NCBI GenBank assembly: GCA_022819825.1
Contig: JAJEGM010000010.1
Coordinates: forward strand, 66,318-98,839
DNA length: 32,522 nt
Reading direction: 5' to 3'
DNA from: Acidimicrobiia bacterium
Lineage (GTDB): Bacteria; Actinomycetota; Acidimicrobiia; Acidimicrobiales; Bin134
A program made the translations under genes and the position numbers. The notes beneath the pieces were generated by a model. That model searched no databases. It was not told the DNA's origin and worked only from the letters and a program-made list of their open reading frames with translations. The stretch's first letter is position 1, and each line of letters starts with the position of its first letter. This document shows, in pieces, positions 1 through 8,414 of this stretch.

Positions 1-557
1 ATGATCAAGCGGCGGGAATGGTCCCACCAGTCCCATTCAGTGAGCCGGGTCCACCCTTGGGGCGGCAATATGTCGAGTTGGTTGAACAAGATGAAGATCA
101 ACAGGATGCCGACCAGGAACTGGGGCAAGGAGATAGCGGCAAACGATGCCGCGTTCAACGCTCGGTCCACTCTTCGTCCCGCCCGATAGGCGGCATACAC
201 CCCCAGCGGAATGGCCAGAATGAGCGCCAGAGCCTGGGCTACCACCGTCAGTTCCAGGGTGATGGGCAGCCGCTGTCGAATGGTGTCCGAAACTTTCAGG
301 CCGTGGGTTCTTACCGACTCCCCCAGATCACCGGTAAGCGCATCCCCCAGCCACTTGCCGTAGCGAACCACGACGTTTTCGTCGAGTCGAAGCTCCCGGT
401 TGACCAACTCCCGGGCGGCGGGCTCCTGGGCCCGCTCTTGGCCTAGGAGGCGAATGGTGGGATCACCGGGCAGCAGCTCCACATAGAAGGAGGAAAAGAA
501 GCTCACCAAGATCAGCACCGGAATGATCCGGATGATGGTGCGACCGATGGTCTTCAA
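1..557 (-). CDS. Peptide/nickel-type ABC transporter permease (DppB/OppB family), C-terminus beyond window
   Basis: This is an inner-membrane channel subunit of an ABC importer for oligopeptides or similar solutes. About 185 codons are visible. A TTG start at 557-555 is preceded by a strong GGAGGTG Shine-Dalgarno sequence. The first membrane helix spans roughly residues 5-25. The family-typical LLPGDP segment follows, then the periplasmic stretch with VVRYGKWL and LTGDLGESV. A helix around LPITLELTVVAQALAL comes next, and then ISLPQFLVGILLIFILF. The reading frame runs open to the window edge, where TEWDWWDHSRRLI is the usual lead-in to the LxLPALTL region, so the gene is cut by the window and not broken. 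It lies downstream of the substrate-binding lipoprotein on the same strand, and a stem-loop separates the two. Family assignment is firm; the substrate is unknown. Confidence 0.85.
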   Translation of the reverse strand, partial: MKTIGRTIIRIIPVLILVSFFSSFYVELLPGDPTIRLLGQERAQEPAARELVNRELRLDENVVVRYGKWLGDALTGDLGESVRTHGLKVSDTIRQRLPITLELTVVAQALALILAIPLGVYAAYRAGRRVDRALNAASFAAISLPQFLVGILLIFILFNQLDILPPQGWTRLTEWDWWDHSRRLI

Positions 558-565
558 CTGCTGTC

Positions 566-574
566 ACCTCCCCC
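566..574 (-). promoter_or_regulatory. Shine-Dalgarno site that fixes the TTG start of the permease
   Basis: On the minus strand GGGGGAGGTG lies about 8 nt before TTG at 557-555. No ATG or GTG in the permease frame lies at a suitable distance, so this site decides the start. Confidence 0.6.
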
Positions 575-616
575 TACGCCTCGGCACGGGCCCCATAGAT
601 GATGCCCCATAGAACA

Positions 617-645
617 GGGGGTGGGCACGGACCGTGCCCACCCCC
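617..645 (-). terminator. Perfect 14-bp inverted repeat between binding-protein and permease genes
   Basis: GGGGGTGGGCACGG is followed after one base by its exact reverse complement, giving a very stable hairpin (about 12 bp of stem with a realistic loop). It sits 24 nt after the binding-protein stop and 60 nt before the permease start. No clear T-run follows on the minus strand. It is therefore more likely an attenuator or mRNA-stabilising stem that lets the binding protein be made in excess of the permease, an arrangement known from other ABC importer operons. That role is inference. Confidence 0.55.
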
Positions 646-668
646 TCGTTCTCAGATGAGTTTCTTGG

Positions 669-2513
669 CTAACCCTTAGCGGTGAATTCCAAGAGAATGA
701 TGCCGGCGTCGGTCTGGAATATGCCCGAAACCTCGTCGGTCCAGTAGTAGCCGACCTCGCCCTTGCTGGTCACGATGACCGGGACCTGATAGGCGAACTC
801 GCGCTGGAAGCGGCTGTAGCCCTCGTAGCGCTCCTCGAAGGTGACGCCTTCACGGCCCTGCTTGAGCGAGGCGTCAAATTCTGGATAACACGCCTTGGCC
901 CAGTTACGGGATGAGACGTTGGGACCGCACACGCCGTCCTCGGTGGAATCGCCGAAGTACACGTCGTACATGTAGTCGGGATCGCCCACGGGGATGGCCC
1001 ACGGATTGGCCACCGATTCGCCGCCGAACACGGCGCCGACCATCTCGCCGACCTCCACGCAGTTGGCGGTGGCGGAGATGCCAACCTCGCTCCACATGGC
1101 GATCAGAGTCTCGGTGAGGAGCACGTTCTCGGGTGAGGTAGTGCAGTAGGTCTGGAACTCCAGCGGACCGCCTAGTTGCGCTTCACACTCTTCGAGCGCC
1201 GCTCGCGACGCGTCCTGGTCAAAGCCCGGCAGCACTGCTTCGGGATCGGTCCACGGAGAGCCCGGCCTCATCAAACTGCGGATCATGTTGTTCAGGCCCT
1301 CGTACACGATCTCGTTGATGGTCTCGTAGTCGATGGCGTGGGCCGCAGCCACCCGGCACTCCCGGATGTTGAACGGCTCTTTCACGTTGTTGAGCATCCA
1401 GTATCCGCCGTGGTTGTCAACTCGGGAGGTGGTGTTCACACCCTTGGCAATGGCGTCTTGGAGGTTCTGGGGATGGCGGTCGTAGCCGATGTCGAGATCG
1501 CCGGCATTGAACGCGTTGTAGCGCTGCGGTGGCTCGATGATGGGCTTGAAGGTAACGCTGTCCAGATAGGGGCATCCCTCGCGGAAGTAATCCGGGTTGC
1601 GCACCACAACGGCCTGATCGTCTTGGACCCACGAATCAAGCATGAACGGGCCTGCGCCCACGCCCTGCGGGTTGATGTTGACGTCGGAATTGAGGCCGGT
1701 TTCTGGATCCTGGCCAGCCTGATATGTGGTGGGCGACATCATCCACGCCATACGGGAGGCGAAGATCTGCGCGAACACCGCGTTCTTGCTGGTGGCAGTG
1801 AGCTCGATGGTGTAGTCGTCGATCTTCTCCCACGAAGCGATCAGATCGGCCTGAGCCCGCGACTGCGACCCGATATCGGGATTCTGGTGGTGCTCGATGT
1901 TCCAGATCAGTGCGTCGACATCCAACGGGGTGCCGTCGGTGAAGTTGACGCCCTCGCGCAGCTTCAGCGTGAACACCTCATTGTCTTCAGTGGAGATGCT
2001 CTCGGCCAGGCCGGGAATCAACTGGCCAGTGGCGAAGTCCTCGTAGAACAGCGCACCGTAGATGGCGATCATCTGCGTGCCGCCCAGCGAGGCCCCGCCC
2101 TGGATCAAGGTGGGGTCCCATCCGACGATCTCACCGAACATGCCGATAGTGAGGTTGCCGCCTGTCGGCCGCCCGTCTGAGCATTCGGTGGTGAGGATTT
2201 CACCAGGGATGTATCCGGTGTTGCCGGTGGGCACTCCCCCAGTTTCTTCTACTTCAACCTCTTCGGACTCCTCGATGGTCACCACCGGCTCGTCTTCGGG
2301 CTCATCGGCGGGGGCTTCCGCGGGAGCCTCCTCGGCGGGAGCCTCCTCCGCGGGAGCTTCCTCCGCGGGAGCCTGGTCTTCCGGCTCCTCGGCTGCGGGT
2401 GCCGGCGTACCTGCGGTGACTCCGTCGCCGTCGTCATCGTCGTTGCCGCAGGAGACGGCAAACACCGTCAGCGCCAACAGGACGGCAAGAAGCCTCAACC
2501 AACGCGATTTCAT
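669..2513 (-). CDS. ABC transporter substrate-binding lipoprotein, family 5 (DppA/OppA type)
   Basis: This is an extracytoplasmic solute receptor for a peptide/nickel-type importer, 614 aa from the chosen start. Two ATGs lie close together; the one at 2513 has GAGGGGG about 8 nt upstream, while the one at 2519 is too close to it. A lipoprotein signal covers residues 1-22 (hydrophobic LLAVLLALTVFAV, then a lipobox with Cys22). Next comes an acidic, Ala/Pro/Glu-rich linker of about 70 residues with APAEE repeats, which probably spaces the receptor from the membrane. The folded part shows family-5 features: LTIGMFGEIVGWDP, LAESISTEDNEVFTLKLREGVNFTDGTPLDVDAL, then VGAGPFMLDSWVQDDQAVVVRNPDYF. The natural ligand cannot be read from sequence. 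It probably forms an operon with the permease downstream. Confidence 0.9.
   Translation of the reverse strand: MKSRWLRLLAVLLALTVFAVSCGNDDDDGDGVTAGTPAPAAEEPEDQAPAEEAPAEEAPAEEAPAEAPADEPEDEPVVTIEESEEVEVEETGGVPTGNTGYIPGEILTTECSDGRPTGGNLTIGMFGEIVGWDPTLIQGGASLGGTQMIAIYGALFYEDFATGQLIPGLAESISTEDNEVFTLKLREGVNFTDGTPLDVDALIWNIEHHQNPDIGSQSRAQADLIASWEKIDDYTIELTATSKNAVFAQIFASRMAWMMSPTTYQAGQDPETGLNSDVNINPQGVGAGPFMLDSWVQDDQAVVVRNPDYFREGCPYLDSVTFKPIIEPPQRYNAFNAGDLDIGYDRHPQNLQDAIAKGVNTTSRVDNHGGYWMLNNVKEPFNIRECRVAAAHAIDYETINEIVYEGLNNMIRSLMRPGSPWTDPEAVLPGFDQDASRAALEECEAQLGGPLEFQTYCTTSPENVLLTETLIAMWSEVGISATANCVEVGEMVGAVFGGESVANPWAIPVGDPDYMYDVYFGDSTEDGVCGPNVSSRNWAKACYPEFDASLKQGREGVTFEERYEGYSRFQREFAYQVPVIVTSKGEVGYYWTDEVSGIFQTDAGIILLEFTAKG
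2322..2376 (-). repeat. 15-bp tandem repeat in the lipoprotein linker (about 3.5 units)
   Basis: Units beginning GGGAGC on the plus strand recur every 15 bp at 2322, 2337, 2352 and 2367. They encode the APAEE repeats of the linker. The repeat length is a multiple of three, so copy-number change would alter linker length without breaking the frame. Confidence 0.75.
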
Positions 2514-2618
2514 GAGCATGACCCCCTCGGGTTTGGCTATGGGCAGCCGAGCCTCAACCGACTGCAAGTTGTCAGACCTTAGGGATTTATTGAGAGTGCG
2601 CGCAAAGTGTCGCCGCAG

Positions 2619-3179
2619 CTACGACTGCAATCGAGTGGCGGCGGGGGCAAGCTCTCGTTCCAAACGGTCGGTAATCACTCGAAAGTAGGGCAAAGGCTCC
2701 CCGATTGGATCGGGAATCTCGTCGGCGGCCCGGCCGATAAACCGGTTGCTGGTTTGGGCTTCGCGCTGGTTGTGCAGTTGGGCGACCCACGCTTGGGAGT
2801 CGGCCCCGTTGCGGTTGCCCACCTGGTCGGCAAGACGGCTCAGCTCGGCGGGCAAGAAGGTGGCCGCCGCCTTGGCCTCGCTGCGGGCCGCCACCGCCCA
2901 GCCGTGGTTTCTCGTCATGACCACGATCAGATCGGACTCGTCCACCAGATACTCCGAAAGGCGGCGGCTGCGGTGGGCCGACAGGTCCAGTCCCCGCTCG
3001 GCCATGGCGGCTATGGCGTACTCGTGGGCGGGCTGCCCGCTCCAGTCCATCGTCCCGGCCGAACCCACCTCCACGTCGGGAGCCAGATGGGCAAACAGCA
3101 CCTCGGCCATCGGCGAGCGGCAGATGTTGCCCGTGCAGACAAACAGAACCTTGATGGCGTTGGAGTGTAAGAGCCGCAT
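2619..3179 (-). CDS. Low-molecular-weight protein-tyrosine phosphatase family protein
   Basis: This is a cytosolic phosphatase of the LMW-PTP/arsenate-reductase fold, 186 aa. The P-loop CTGNICRS near the N-terminus gives the C(X)5R signature (Cys15, Arg21). The general-acid Asp is probably Asp157 in the DP dipeptide of EIPDPIGEP. I chose ATG 3179 because the P-loop then sits about 15 residues in, as is usual. The open frame continues upstream without homology and would overlap the divergent CoA-transferase gene. The family dephosphorylates tyrosine phosphate or, in some members, reduces arsenate. No arsenic genes are nearby, so phosphatase is the better call. It is transcribed divergently from the CoA-transferase with only 23 bp between the starts. 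Confidence 0.85.
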   Translation of the reverse strand: MRLLHSNAIKVLFVCTGNICRSPMAEVLFAHLAPDVEVGSAGTMDWSGQPAHEYAIAAMAERGLDLSAHRSRRLSEYLVDESDLIVVMTRNHGWAVAARSEAKAAATFLPAELSRLADQVGNRNGADSQAWVAQLHNQREAQTSNRFIGRAADEIPDPIGEPLPYFRVITDRLERELAPAATRLQS

Positions 3180-3190
3180 CGCCGGCTTTC

Positions 3191-3196
3191 TATGCT
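3191..3196 (+). promoter_or_regulatory. Candidate -10 element for a leaderless CoA-transferase mRNA
   Basis: TATGCT ends 6 nt before the ATG at 3203, the spacing expected if transcription starts at the start codon. No Shine-Dalgarno sequence precedes that ATG. Leaderless transcripts are common in actinobacteria. No good -35 was seen. Confidence 0.35.
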
Positions 3197-3202
3197 CAAC
3201 GC

Positions 3203-4405
3203 ATGACAGGTCCGATGGATGGAGTGAAGGTCGTCGAGTTGGGGGTGTGGGTGGCTGGCCCCGCGGCGGGTGGCATTTTGAGCGACTGGGGGGCCGACGT
3301 GGTGAAGATCGAACCCCCCGCTGGCGACCCGGCAAGGACCTTCCAGCAGATGCTGGGCGGAGACATGCCCACCAATCCCGTGTTCGAGCTGGACAACCGC
3401 TCCAAGCGCTCGGTGGTGGTTGATCTGGCCCAGGCCGAAGGTCGGGCCATCGCAGCCGAGATCATCGACGACGCCGATGTGTTCCTCACCAACCTGCGGC
3501 TGAGCGTGCTCCAGCGGCTGGGGTTGGACTACCAGTCGCTGGCCGCCCGCAACCCGGGGCTGGTCTACTGCGCCATAACCGGCTACGGACTCGAAGGGCC
3601 CGATGCCGACCGTCCGGCCTACGACATCGCGGCCTTCTGGGCCCGCTCGGGCATCGCCGCCCAGCTCACTCCGCCGGGCGGCGCGCTCCCCTTCCAGCGG
3701 GGCGGGATGGGCGACCACAACGTGGGACTGGCCGGAGCGGCGGCCATCAGCGCGGCGCTGTACCACCGAGAGCGCACCGGGGAGGGCCAGATGGTGTCGT
3801 CGTCGCTGTTCCGAGAGGGCATGTACACCATCGGCTTCGACATCAACGTGCTGTTGATGTGGGGCCTCAACATGGCGGTGGGCACCCGGGAGGCCATGGG
3901 CAACCCGGCCATCAACAACTACACCGCGGGCGACGGCCGGCGTTTCTGGGTGGTGGGCCTGGAGGGCGACCGCCACTGGCCCCCGCTGGCCCGAGCCGTG
4001 GGCCATCCCGAGTGGATCGACGACGAGCGGTTCGCCACCCCCCGAGACCGGGCGGTCAACGCCGTGGAGCTGATCGCCGCCCTCGACGAGGCCTTTGCCA
4101 CTCGTCCGCTGGATGAGTGGGCCGAGATCTTCGCCACCGAGCCCGACATGTTCTGGGCCCCGGTGAACACCCTCGACGACCTGTTGTCCGATCCCCAGAC
4201 CGGCCCGTCGGGGGCGCTGGTGGAGGTGCCCGACGGGGCCACCGGCACCACCATGCTCGCCACCCCGGTCGACTTTCACGGCACCCCATGGGCGCCTCGC
4301 AGCCTGGCTCCTGAGTTGGGGGAGCACACCGATGAGGTGCTGGCTGAAATGGGCCGCACTCCCGATCAGATAGCGGAGCTGCGGTCGAGCGGCACCGTGG
4401 CCTGA
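3203..4405 (+). CDS. CaiB/BaiF family (class III) CoA-transferase
   Basis: This enzyme transfers coenzyme A between a CoA thioester and a free carboxylic acid in the cytosol, and often opens an acid-degradation pathway. At 400 aa it has the normal family length. Conserved segments are VKVVELGVWVAGPAAGGILSDWGADVVKIE at the N-terminus, LDNRSKRSVVVDL near residue 63, LVYCAITGYG near 120, and GGMGDHNVG with the likely catalytic Asp171. The C-terminal RHLG/EHTDEVLAEMG-like tail is also present. ATG 3203 was chosen because it places the N-terminal motif normally. An ATG at 3215 is possible. It is first in a five-gene plus-strand operon, so the substrate is probably a carboxylic acid handled by the following oxidoreductases. 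Some members are racemases or formyl-CoA transferases, which I cannot exclude. Confidence 0.88.
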   Translation: MTGPMDGVKVVELGVWVAGPAAGGILSDWGADVVKIEPPAGDPARTFQQMLGGDMPTNPVFELDNRSKRSVVVDLAQAEGRAIAAEIIDDADVFLTNLRLSVLQRLGLDYQSLAARNPGLVYCAITGYGLEGPDADRPAYDIAAFWARSGIAAQLTPPGGALPFQRGGMGDHNVGLAGAAAISAALYHRERTGEGQMVSSSLFREGMYTIGFDINVLLMWGLNMAVGTREAMGNPAINNYTAGDGRRFWVVGLEGDRHWPPLARAVGHPEWIDDERFATPRDRAVNAVELIAALDEAFATRPLDEWAEIFATEPDMFWAPVNTLDDLLSDPQTGPSGALVEVPDGATGTTMLATPVDFHGTPWAPRSLAPELGEHTDEVLAEMGRTPDQIAELRSSGTVA

Positions 4406-4438
4406 GCCTTCCCGAACTCCCAGCCATAGGATGTCGCC

Positions 4439-5584
4439 GTGCCTTTGACCAGACTCGACGAGACGCTGCGCCATCAGATACCCACCACGTTCGATCACGT
4501 GGGGACCAGCGACCCCCGGTTCTTCGACCGGTACTGGTTCTCGTGCTACGACCCGGCCGGGTCACTGACCATGATCATCGGGGTGGGGCTGTACATGAAC
4601 ATGAACGTGTTCGACGGCTTCGTGGCCTGCCAGGTGCCCCGCGACGACGGGGGCAGCAACCAGCGGAACTTCCGCTTCAGCCGAGCGCTGCGCCCCGACA
4701 TCGACCGGGTGGGGGTGGGACCGCTCGACATCGAGATCATCGAGCCGTTCAAAAAGGTCCGCCTCACCGCAACTGGTGACGATCACCCCATCGACATGGA
4801 CCTGACGTGGACTGGTTTCCTGCCCCCCAAAGAAGAAGACCACCACTTCAGCCGGGTTCGGGGCCGGGTCACCCAGGACTACTGCCGCTATACCCAGGTG
4901 GGCCGAATGGACGGAGCCGTCACCCTCGATGGCACCGACTACTCCGTGGAGAGCTGGTGGGGCGGCCGGGACCACTCTTGGGGAGTGCGACCCCAAACCG
5001 CCGGGCCCGAACCGGTCACCGGCGAGGACGGCATCGATGTCCGAGCCCAGCACGGCTCGGTGTTCTACTGGCTGCCGTTCTCGTGCGCCGACTTCGGCGG
5101 CCACGTGCAAGTCCACAGCACTGGCGACGGCCGCCAGCACTATTTGGACGGAGTGATCGGACAGTCCGACGGCACCGAAACCGAGGTGGTGGCCGCCGAG
5201 TTCGAAGTGGACTTCTGGGACGACACCCGCCGCTGGCACCAGGTTCGGTCGCAGTTCACCGACACCGCCGGGGAGGTCTACGAGATCGAGACCAACCAGA
5301 TCCACCGCGACTGGGCCATGATCGGCACCGGCTACGACTGGGGCTGGGAGGACGGCGGCGGCCTGGGCGTCTACCGAGGGCAGTACTACTCCGAGACCGA
5401 CACCTACGACCTGTCCCACCCCGAGAACGTGGTGCTCCCCTCTGGAGAGGTCCGCGTCCCCGGCCACCGCGAGGCTCCGGCGGTGGGCACCGTGAACGGC
5501 CAGCCGCTGGCCGGCCACCAGATTGTGATCTGCTCGGGGCGAGTGCCCTTCTTGGGCCTGAACGATGATGTGAGGCCATGGTGA
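4439..5584 (+). CDS. Uncharacterised 381-aa protein, possibly AttH/CrtC-like lipocalin fold
   Basis: I do not recognise a proven function. The protein has no signal peptide or membrane segment. It is rich in Trp, Asp and Gly, with short beta-strand-like segments throughout. The most striking motif is VESWWGGRDHSWGVRP around residues 170-185; similar GxRDHSWG motifs occur in a group of actinobacterial proteins that I associate loosely with hydroxyneurosporene synthase/AttH-type two-lipocalin proteins. The N-terminal half has RFFDRYWFSCYDP and a YMNMNVFDGF segment. The start is GTG 4439, with AGG about 8 nt upstream. The gene lies 33 nt after the CoA-transferase and overlaps the SDR start by 7 nt, so it belongs to the same catabolic operon. 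It may bind, hydrate or cyclise a hydrophobic substrate (inference). Confidence 0.6.
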   Translation: MPLTRLDETLRHQIPTTFDHVGTSDPRFFDRYWFSCYDPAGSLTMIIGVGLYMNMNVFDGFVACQVPRDDGGSNQRNFRFSRALRPDIDRVGVGPLDIEIIEPFKKVRLTATGDDHPIDMDLTWTGFLPPKEEDHHFSRVRGRVTQDYCRYTQVGRMDGAVTLDGTDYSVESWWGGRDHSWGVRPQTAGPEPVTGEDGIDVRAQHGSVFYWLPFSCADFGGHVQVHSTGDGRQHYLDGVIGQSDGTETEVVAAEFEVDFWDDTRRWHQVRSQFTDTAGEVYEIETNQIHRDWAMIGTGYDWGWEDGGGLGVYRGQYYSETDTYDLSHPENVVLPSGEVRVPGHREAPAVGTVNGQPLAGHQIVICSGRVPFLGLNDDVRPW

Positions 5585-6417
5585 GTCAAGAGCAATCGTT
5601 CGCCGGGCAAGTCGTCATAGTCACCGGGGCCAGCCGCGGCGTGGGCGCAGGCCTGGCCGTCCGCCTCGGCGAGCTGGGCGCGGGGGTGGCCTGCGTGGCC
5701 CGAGCCACCGACTCGGCCCGACTCAAGCTGCCCGGCACGGTGGACGAAACCGCAGCAGCCGTTGACGAGGCCGGCGGCGACGGCTTGGCCGTGCCCTGCG
5801 ACCTGTCCCGTCCCGACCAGATCGAGGCCATGGTGGAAACCGTGGTGAACCACTTCGGCCGCATCGATGCCCTGGTGAACAATGCCGCGGTGACCTTCGT
5901 GGGCGACCTCGACATTGAGCTAAAGCGCTATGAGCTGACCATGGCCATCAACACCACCGCCCCGCTGCTCGCCACCCGGCTGTGCCGACCATATTTGGCC
6001 GAACGCAACGGGCGAATCGTCAATGTCTCATCGGCGGCCGGTCTCGCCTATTTCCCATCGCTGATGGCCTACGGCATGTCCAAAACCGCACTGGAGCACC
6101 TAACCGTGAGCAGCGCGGCCATTCTGGCTGAGGACGGTATCGCCGTGAACTGCTTCCGCATCGACACCGCGGTGGCCAGCGAGGGCTTTGTGATGAACGC
6201 TCCCGACGCCGATCACTCCACCTGGGCCGACACCTCGGTTTCCGCCGAGGGCATCGTGTGGATGCTCCAACAGCCCACCTCCTACACCGGAAGGCTGGAG
6301 AGCATGGTGGGCATGGCCCAGCGCGAGGGCATCATGGCCGAGATCGCCGACAAGACCAGTTCCAACGCTCCTTCGGCGAGCCAATGGAGCATTGACCGCG
6401 CCCGGGGCATTGTCTAG
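5578..6417 (+). CDS. Short-chain dehydrogenase/reductase (SDR)
   Basis: This is an NAD(P)-dependent alcohol/ketone oxidoreductase of the classical SDR type, 279 aa. The cofactor motif TGASRGVG lies at residues 16-23, NNAA at 101-104, the structural Asn at 125, Ser152 in NVSSAAG, and the catalytic YxxxK pair as Tyr165/Lys169 in AYGMSKTALEHL. The C-terminal third (SYTGRLESMVGMAQ) is less typical and may shape substrate choice. The start overlaps the stop of the preceding gene (ATGGTGA), which implies translational coupling. Together with the CoA-transferase and the flavoprotein it suggests stepwise oxidation of an alicyclic or fatty acyl compound. The precise substrate cannot be told. Confidence 0.87.
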   Translation: MVSQEQSFAGQVVIVTGASRGVGAGLAVRLGELGAGVACVARATDSARLKLPGTVDETAAAVDEAGGDGLAVPCDLSRPDQIEAMVETVVNHFGRIDALVNNAAVTFVGDLDIELKRYELTMAINTTAPLLATRLCRPYLAERNGRIVNVSSAAGLAYFPSLMAYGMSKTALEHLTVSSAAILAEDGIAVNCFRIDTAVASEGFVMNAPDADHSTWADTSVSAEGIVWMLQQPTSYTGRLESMVGMAQREGIMAEIADKTSSNAPSASQWSIDRARGIV

Positions 6418-8407
6418 GGCCCAGGAGGTTCACTCCTTCTGCCGCATCTGCACCGCCATGTGCGGCATCACGGTCACCGTTGAGGGTGACCGAGTATTAA
6501 AGGTAAGAGGCGACGACGCCCACCCCATCTCCAAGGGCTACACCTGTCCCAAGGGCCGGGCACTCCCCGAGTGGCACCATCATCCTCACCGGCTGGATCG
6601 ACCCCAGATTGGCGATCAGGTCGTGGGGTGGGACCAATGCCTCGATGACCTGGGCAGCCGCCTGGCCGCCATCATCGACCAAAGCGGTCCCGATTCGGTG
6701 GCTATGTACCTGGCCAGCGGCTCCGCCTACGACGCCAACGGCCGCCGAGCCGCCGAGCGGTTCCTGGGTGCCATCGGCTCCCGCCAGAAATACACCGCCA
6801 CCACCATCGACACCCCCATGCGCCCGCTGGTGGCCGAGCTCATGGGCGGCTGGTCGGGGATCACCCCCATGTGGGACCAAGAAGCGGCCCGAATGCTCCT
6901 TCTGGTGGGCACCAATCCAGTGGTGTCCCACGGCCACGGCAACGGATTGGCGGACCCCATTCGGCGGCTGCGGGCCCAGCAGGAACGGGGGCCGGTGTGG
7001 GTGATCGACCCCCGCCGCACCGAGACCGCTCGGCTCGCCGACCGCCATCTGGCCCCCCGGCCCAGCACCGACTACCTGATCCTGGGCTGGCTGGTACGAG
7101 AGCTGCTGGTGGACGGGGCCGACTGGGACTACTTGAACGAGCACTCGGTCGGGGTCGAAGAACTCACCGCCGCGGTGGCCCCCTTCACTCTGGACCGGGC
7201 GGCAGCCGGAACCGGGCTAGACCCCGCCGAACTGCTCGATCTCCTCGACGCGGTGCGAACCGCGGGCCGGTTATCAGTGCTGTCGGGCACCGGGGTGTCC
7301 ATGGGCCGCCACGCCAACGTGACCGAGTGGCTGCTGTGGGCGCTGGCCGTGGTCACCGGCTCCTACGACCAGCCCGGAGGGATGTGGTTCAACCCCGGCT
7401 ATCTGATGCAGCTCGACACGCGTGATTGGCAGCCCTCCGACGGCCAGCCCGAACCCGGACCGGCCAGCCGTCCCGAGCTCCCCCGCCGCTTCGGCGAGTA
7501 CCCGTGTGCTGCCTTGGTGGACGAGATCGAGGCCGGCAACGTGCGGGCGCTGGTGGTGGTGGGCGGCAACCCGCTGATCGCCTTCCCCGATCGAGACCGG
7601 ACCCAGGCGGCATTCGAATCTCTCGACGTGCTGGCGGTGGCCGACGTAGTAGAAACCGACACCACCGCCCTGGCCACCCACCTGCTGCCTGTGGCCGGCC
7701 AACTGGAGCGAGCCGACCTGCCCTGGATGCTCGACGCCTACCAGCCAGCCATTGCCACCCACTACACCCCGGCGGTGGTCCCCCCCGGCGCCGACCGCTG
7801 GCTCATGTGGCAGGTCTTCGCCGACCTGGGCCGCCGACTGGGCGTGGGAGTGCTGCCTCGGGGCATCGACGCCGACACCGCCACCGACGAAGACCTCTTG
7901 GAACTGATCGCCGAGCGGGGCCGCAGCGATGCCGCCACCGTGCTGGCCGCCCGACGCGGGTTGGTGGGCGAAGCCAGCCCGGTTCACGGCTGGGTTCTCA
8001 ACCGAGTGCTGCCCGAAGGCCGCTGGCGACTGGCCCCCGAGCCGCTGGTGGCACAGCTTGCCGACCTCGATCACCCTGCGCCGGTGGTTCTGCTGCCCCG
8101 CCGTCAGATGCGAACCATGAACGGGCAGCTCCGCGACTTGGGCGATGTGGGCCCCGAGGTGTTGATCCATCCCGACCACGGCATCGCCGACGGCCAGCCG
8201 GTACAGGTACACAGCGCCCACGGCGAGCTGGTGGGCACGGCCCGCACCAGCGACGAGATCGCCTCTGGGGCGGTGTCCATCCCCCACGGCTGGGCCGACC
8301 CCAACGTCTGCACCCTCACCACCGCCGAAGTCGATGTCGATCCTCTCACCGGCATGGTCTGGCAGTCGGGACTGCCGGTTCAACTCAGCCCGGCAGAATC
8401 GGTTTGA
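6392..8407 (+). CDS. Molybdopterin oxidoreductase with N-terminal [4Fe-4S] cluster (DMSO-reductase/formate-dehydrogenase family)
   Basis: This is a cytosolic Mo/W bis-MGD oxidoreductase, 671 aa, with no Tat signal. Cys17, Cys20, Cys24 and Cys52 (CRICTAMC...YTCPKG) form a C-x2-C-x3-C-x27-C cluster motif. Lys54 follows in KGRALPEW, as in formate dehydrogenases. Further family marks are LLLVGTNPVVSHGHG, VWVIDPRRTETARLADRHL, LSGTGVSMGRHAN and VVVGGNPLIAFPDRDR. The C-terminal molybdopterin-dinucleotide domain starts near LLPRRQMRTMNGQL and includes VLIHPDHGIADGQPVQVHS. The region that normally supplies the Cys/Sec/Ser metal ligand reads TIDTPMRPLVAEL, without any of these. The TTG 6392 start overlaps the SDR by 26 bp and has GGAG just upstream; TTG 6410 is an alternative. 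The reaction is unknown. Confidence 0.82.
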   Translation: MTAPGALSRAQEVHSFCRICTAMCGITVTVEGDRVLKVRGDDAHPISKGYTCPKGRALPEWHHHPHRLDRPQIGDQVVGWDQCLDDLGSRLAAIIDQSGPDSVAMYLASGSAYDANGRRAAERFLGAIGSRQKYTATTIDTPMRPLVAELMGGWSGITPMWDQEAARMLLLVGTNPVVSHGHGNGLADPIRRLRAQQERGPVWVIDPRRTETARLADRHLAPRPSTDYLILGWLVRELLVDGADWDYLNEHSVGVEELTAAVAPFTLDRAAAGTGLDPAELLDLLDAVRTAGRLSVLSGTGVSMGRHANVTEWLLWALAVVTGSYDQPGGMWFNPGYLMQLDTRDWQPSDGQPEPGPASRPELPRRFGEYPCAALVDEIEAGNVRALVVVGGNPLIAFPDRDRTQAAFESLDVLAVADVVETDTTALATHLLPVAGQLERADLPWMLDAYQPAIATHYTPAVVPPGADRWLMWQVFADLGRRLGVGVLPRGIDADTATDEDLLELIAERGRSDAATVLAARRGLVGEASPVHGWVLNRVLPEGRWRLAPEPLVAQLADLDHPAPVVLLPRRQMRTMNGQLRDLGDVGPEVLIHPDHGIADGQPVQVHSAHGELVGTARTSDEIASGAVSIPHGWADPNVCTLTTAEVDVDPLTGMVWQSGLPVQLSPAESV

Positions 8408-8414
8408 GGGCAGC

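Noticed and set aside
1..60. Suspected frameshift in the left-edge permease (a TGA seemed to end it at about 185 codons)
   Set aside because: This came from miscounting a run of three G. In the correct frame the gene is open to position 1.
1176..2180. A 334-codon plus-strand frame over the peptide-binding lipoprotein
   Set aside because: It is a shadow of the opposite-strand gene, with no family features.
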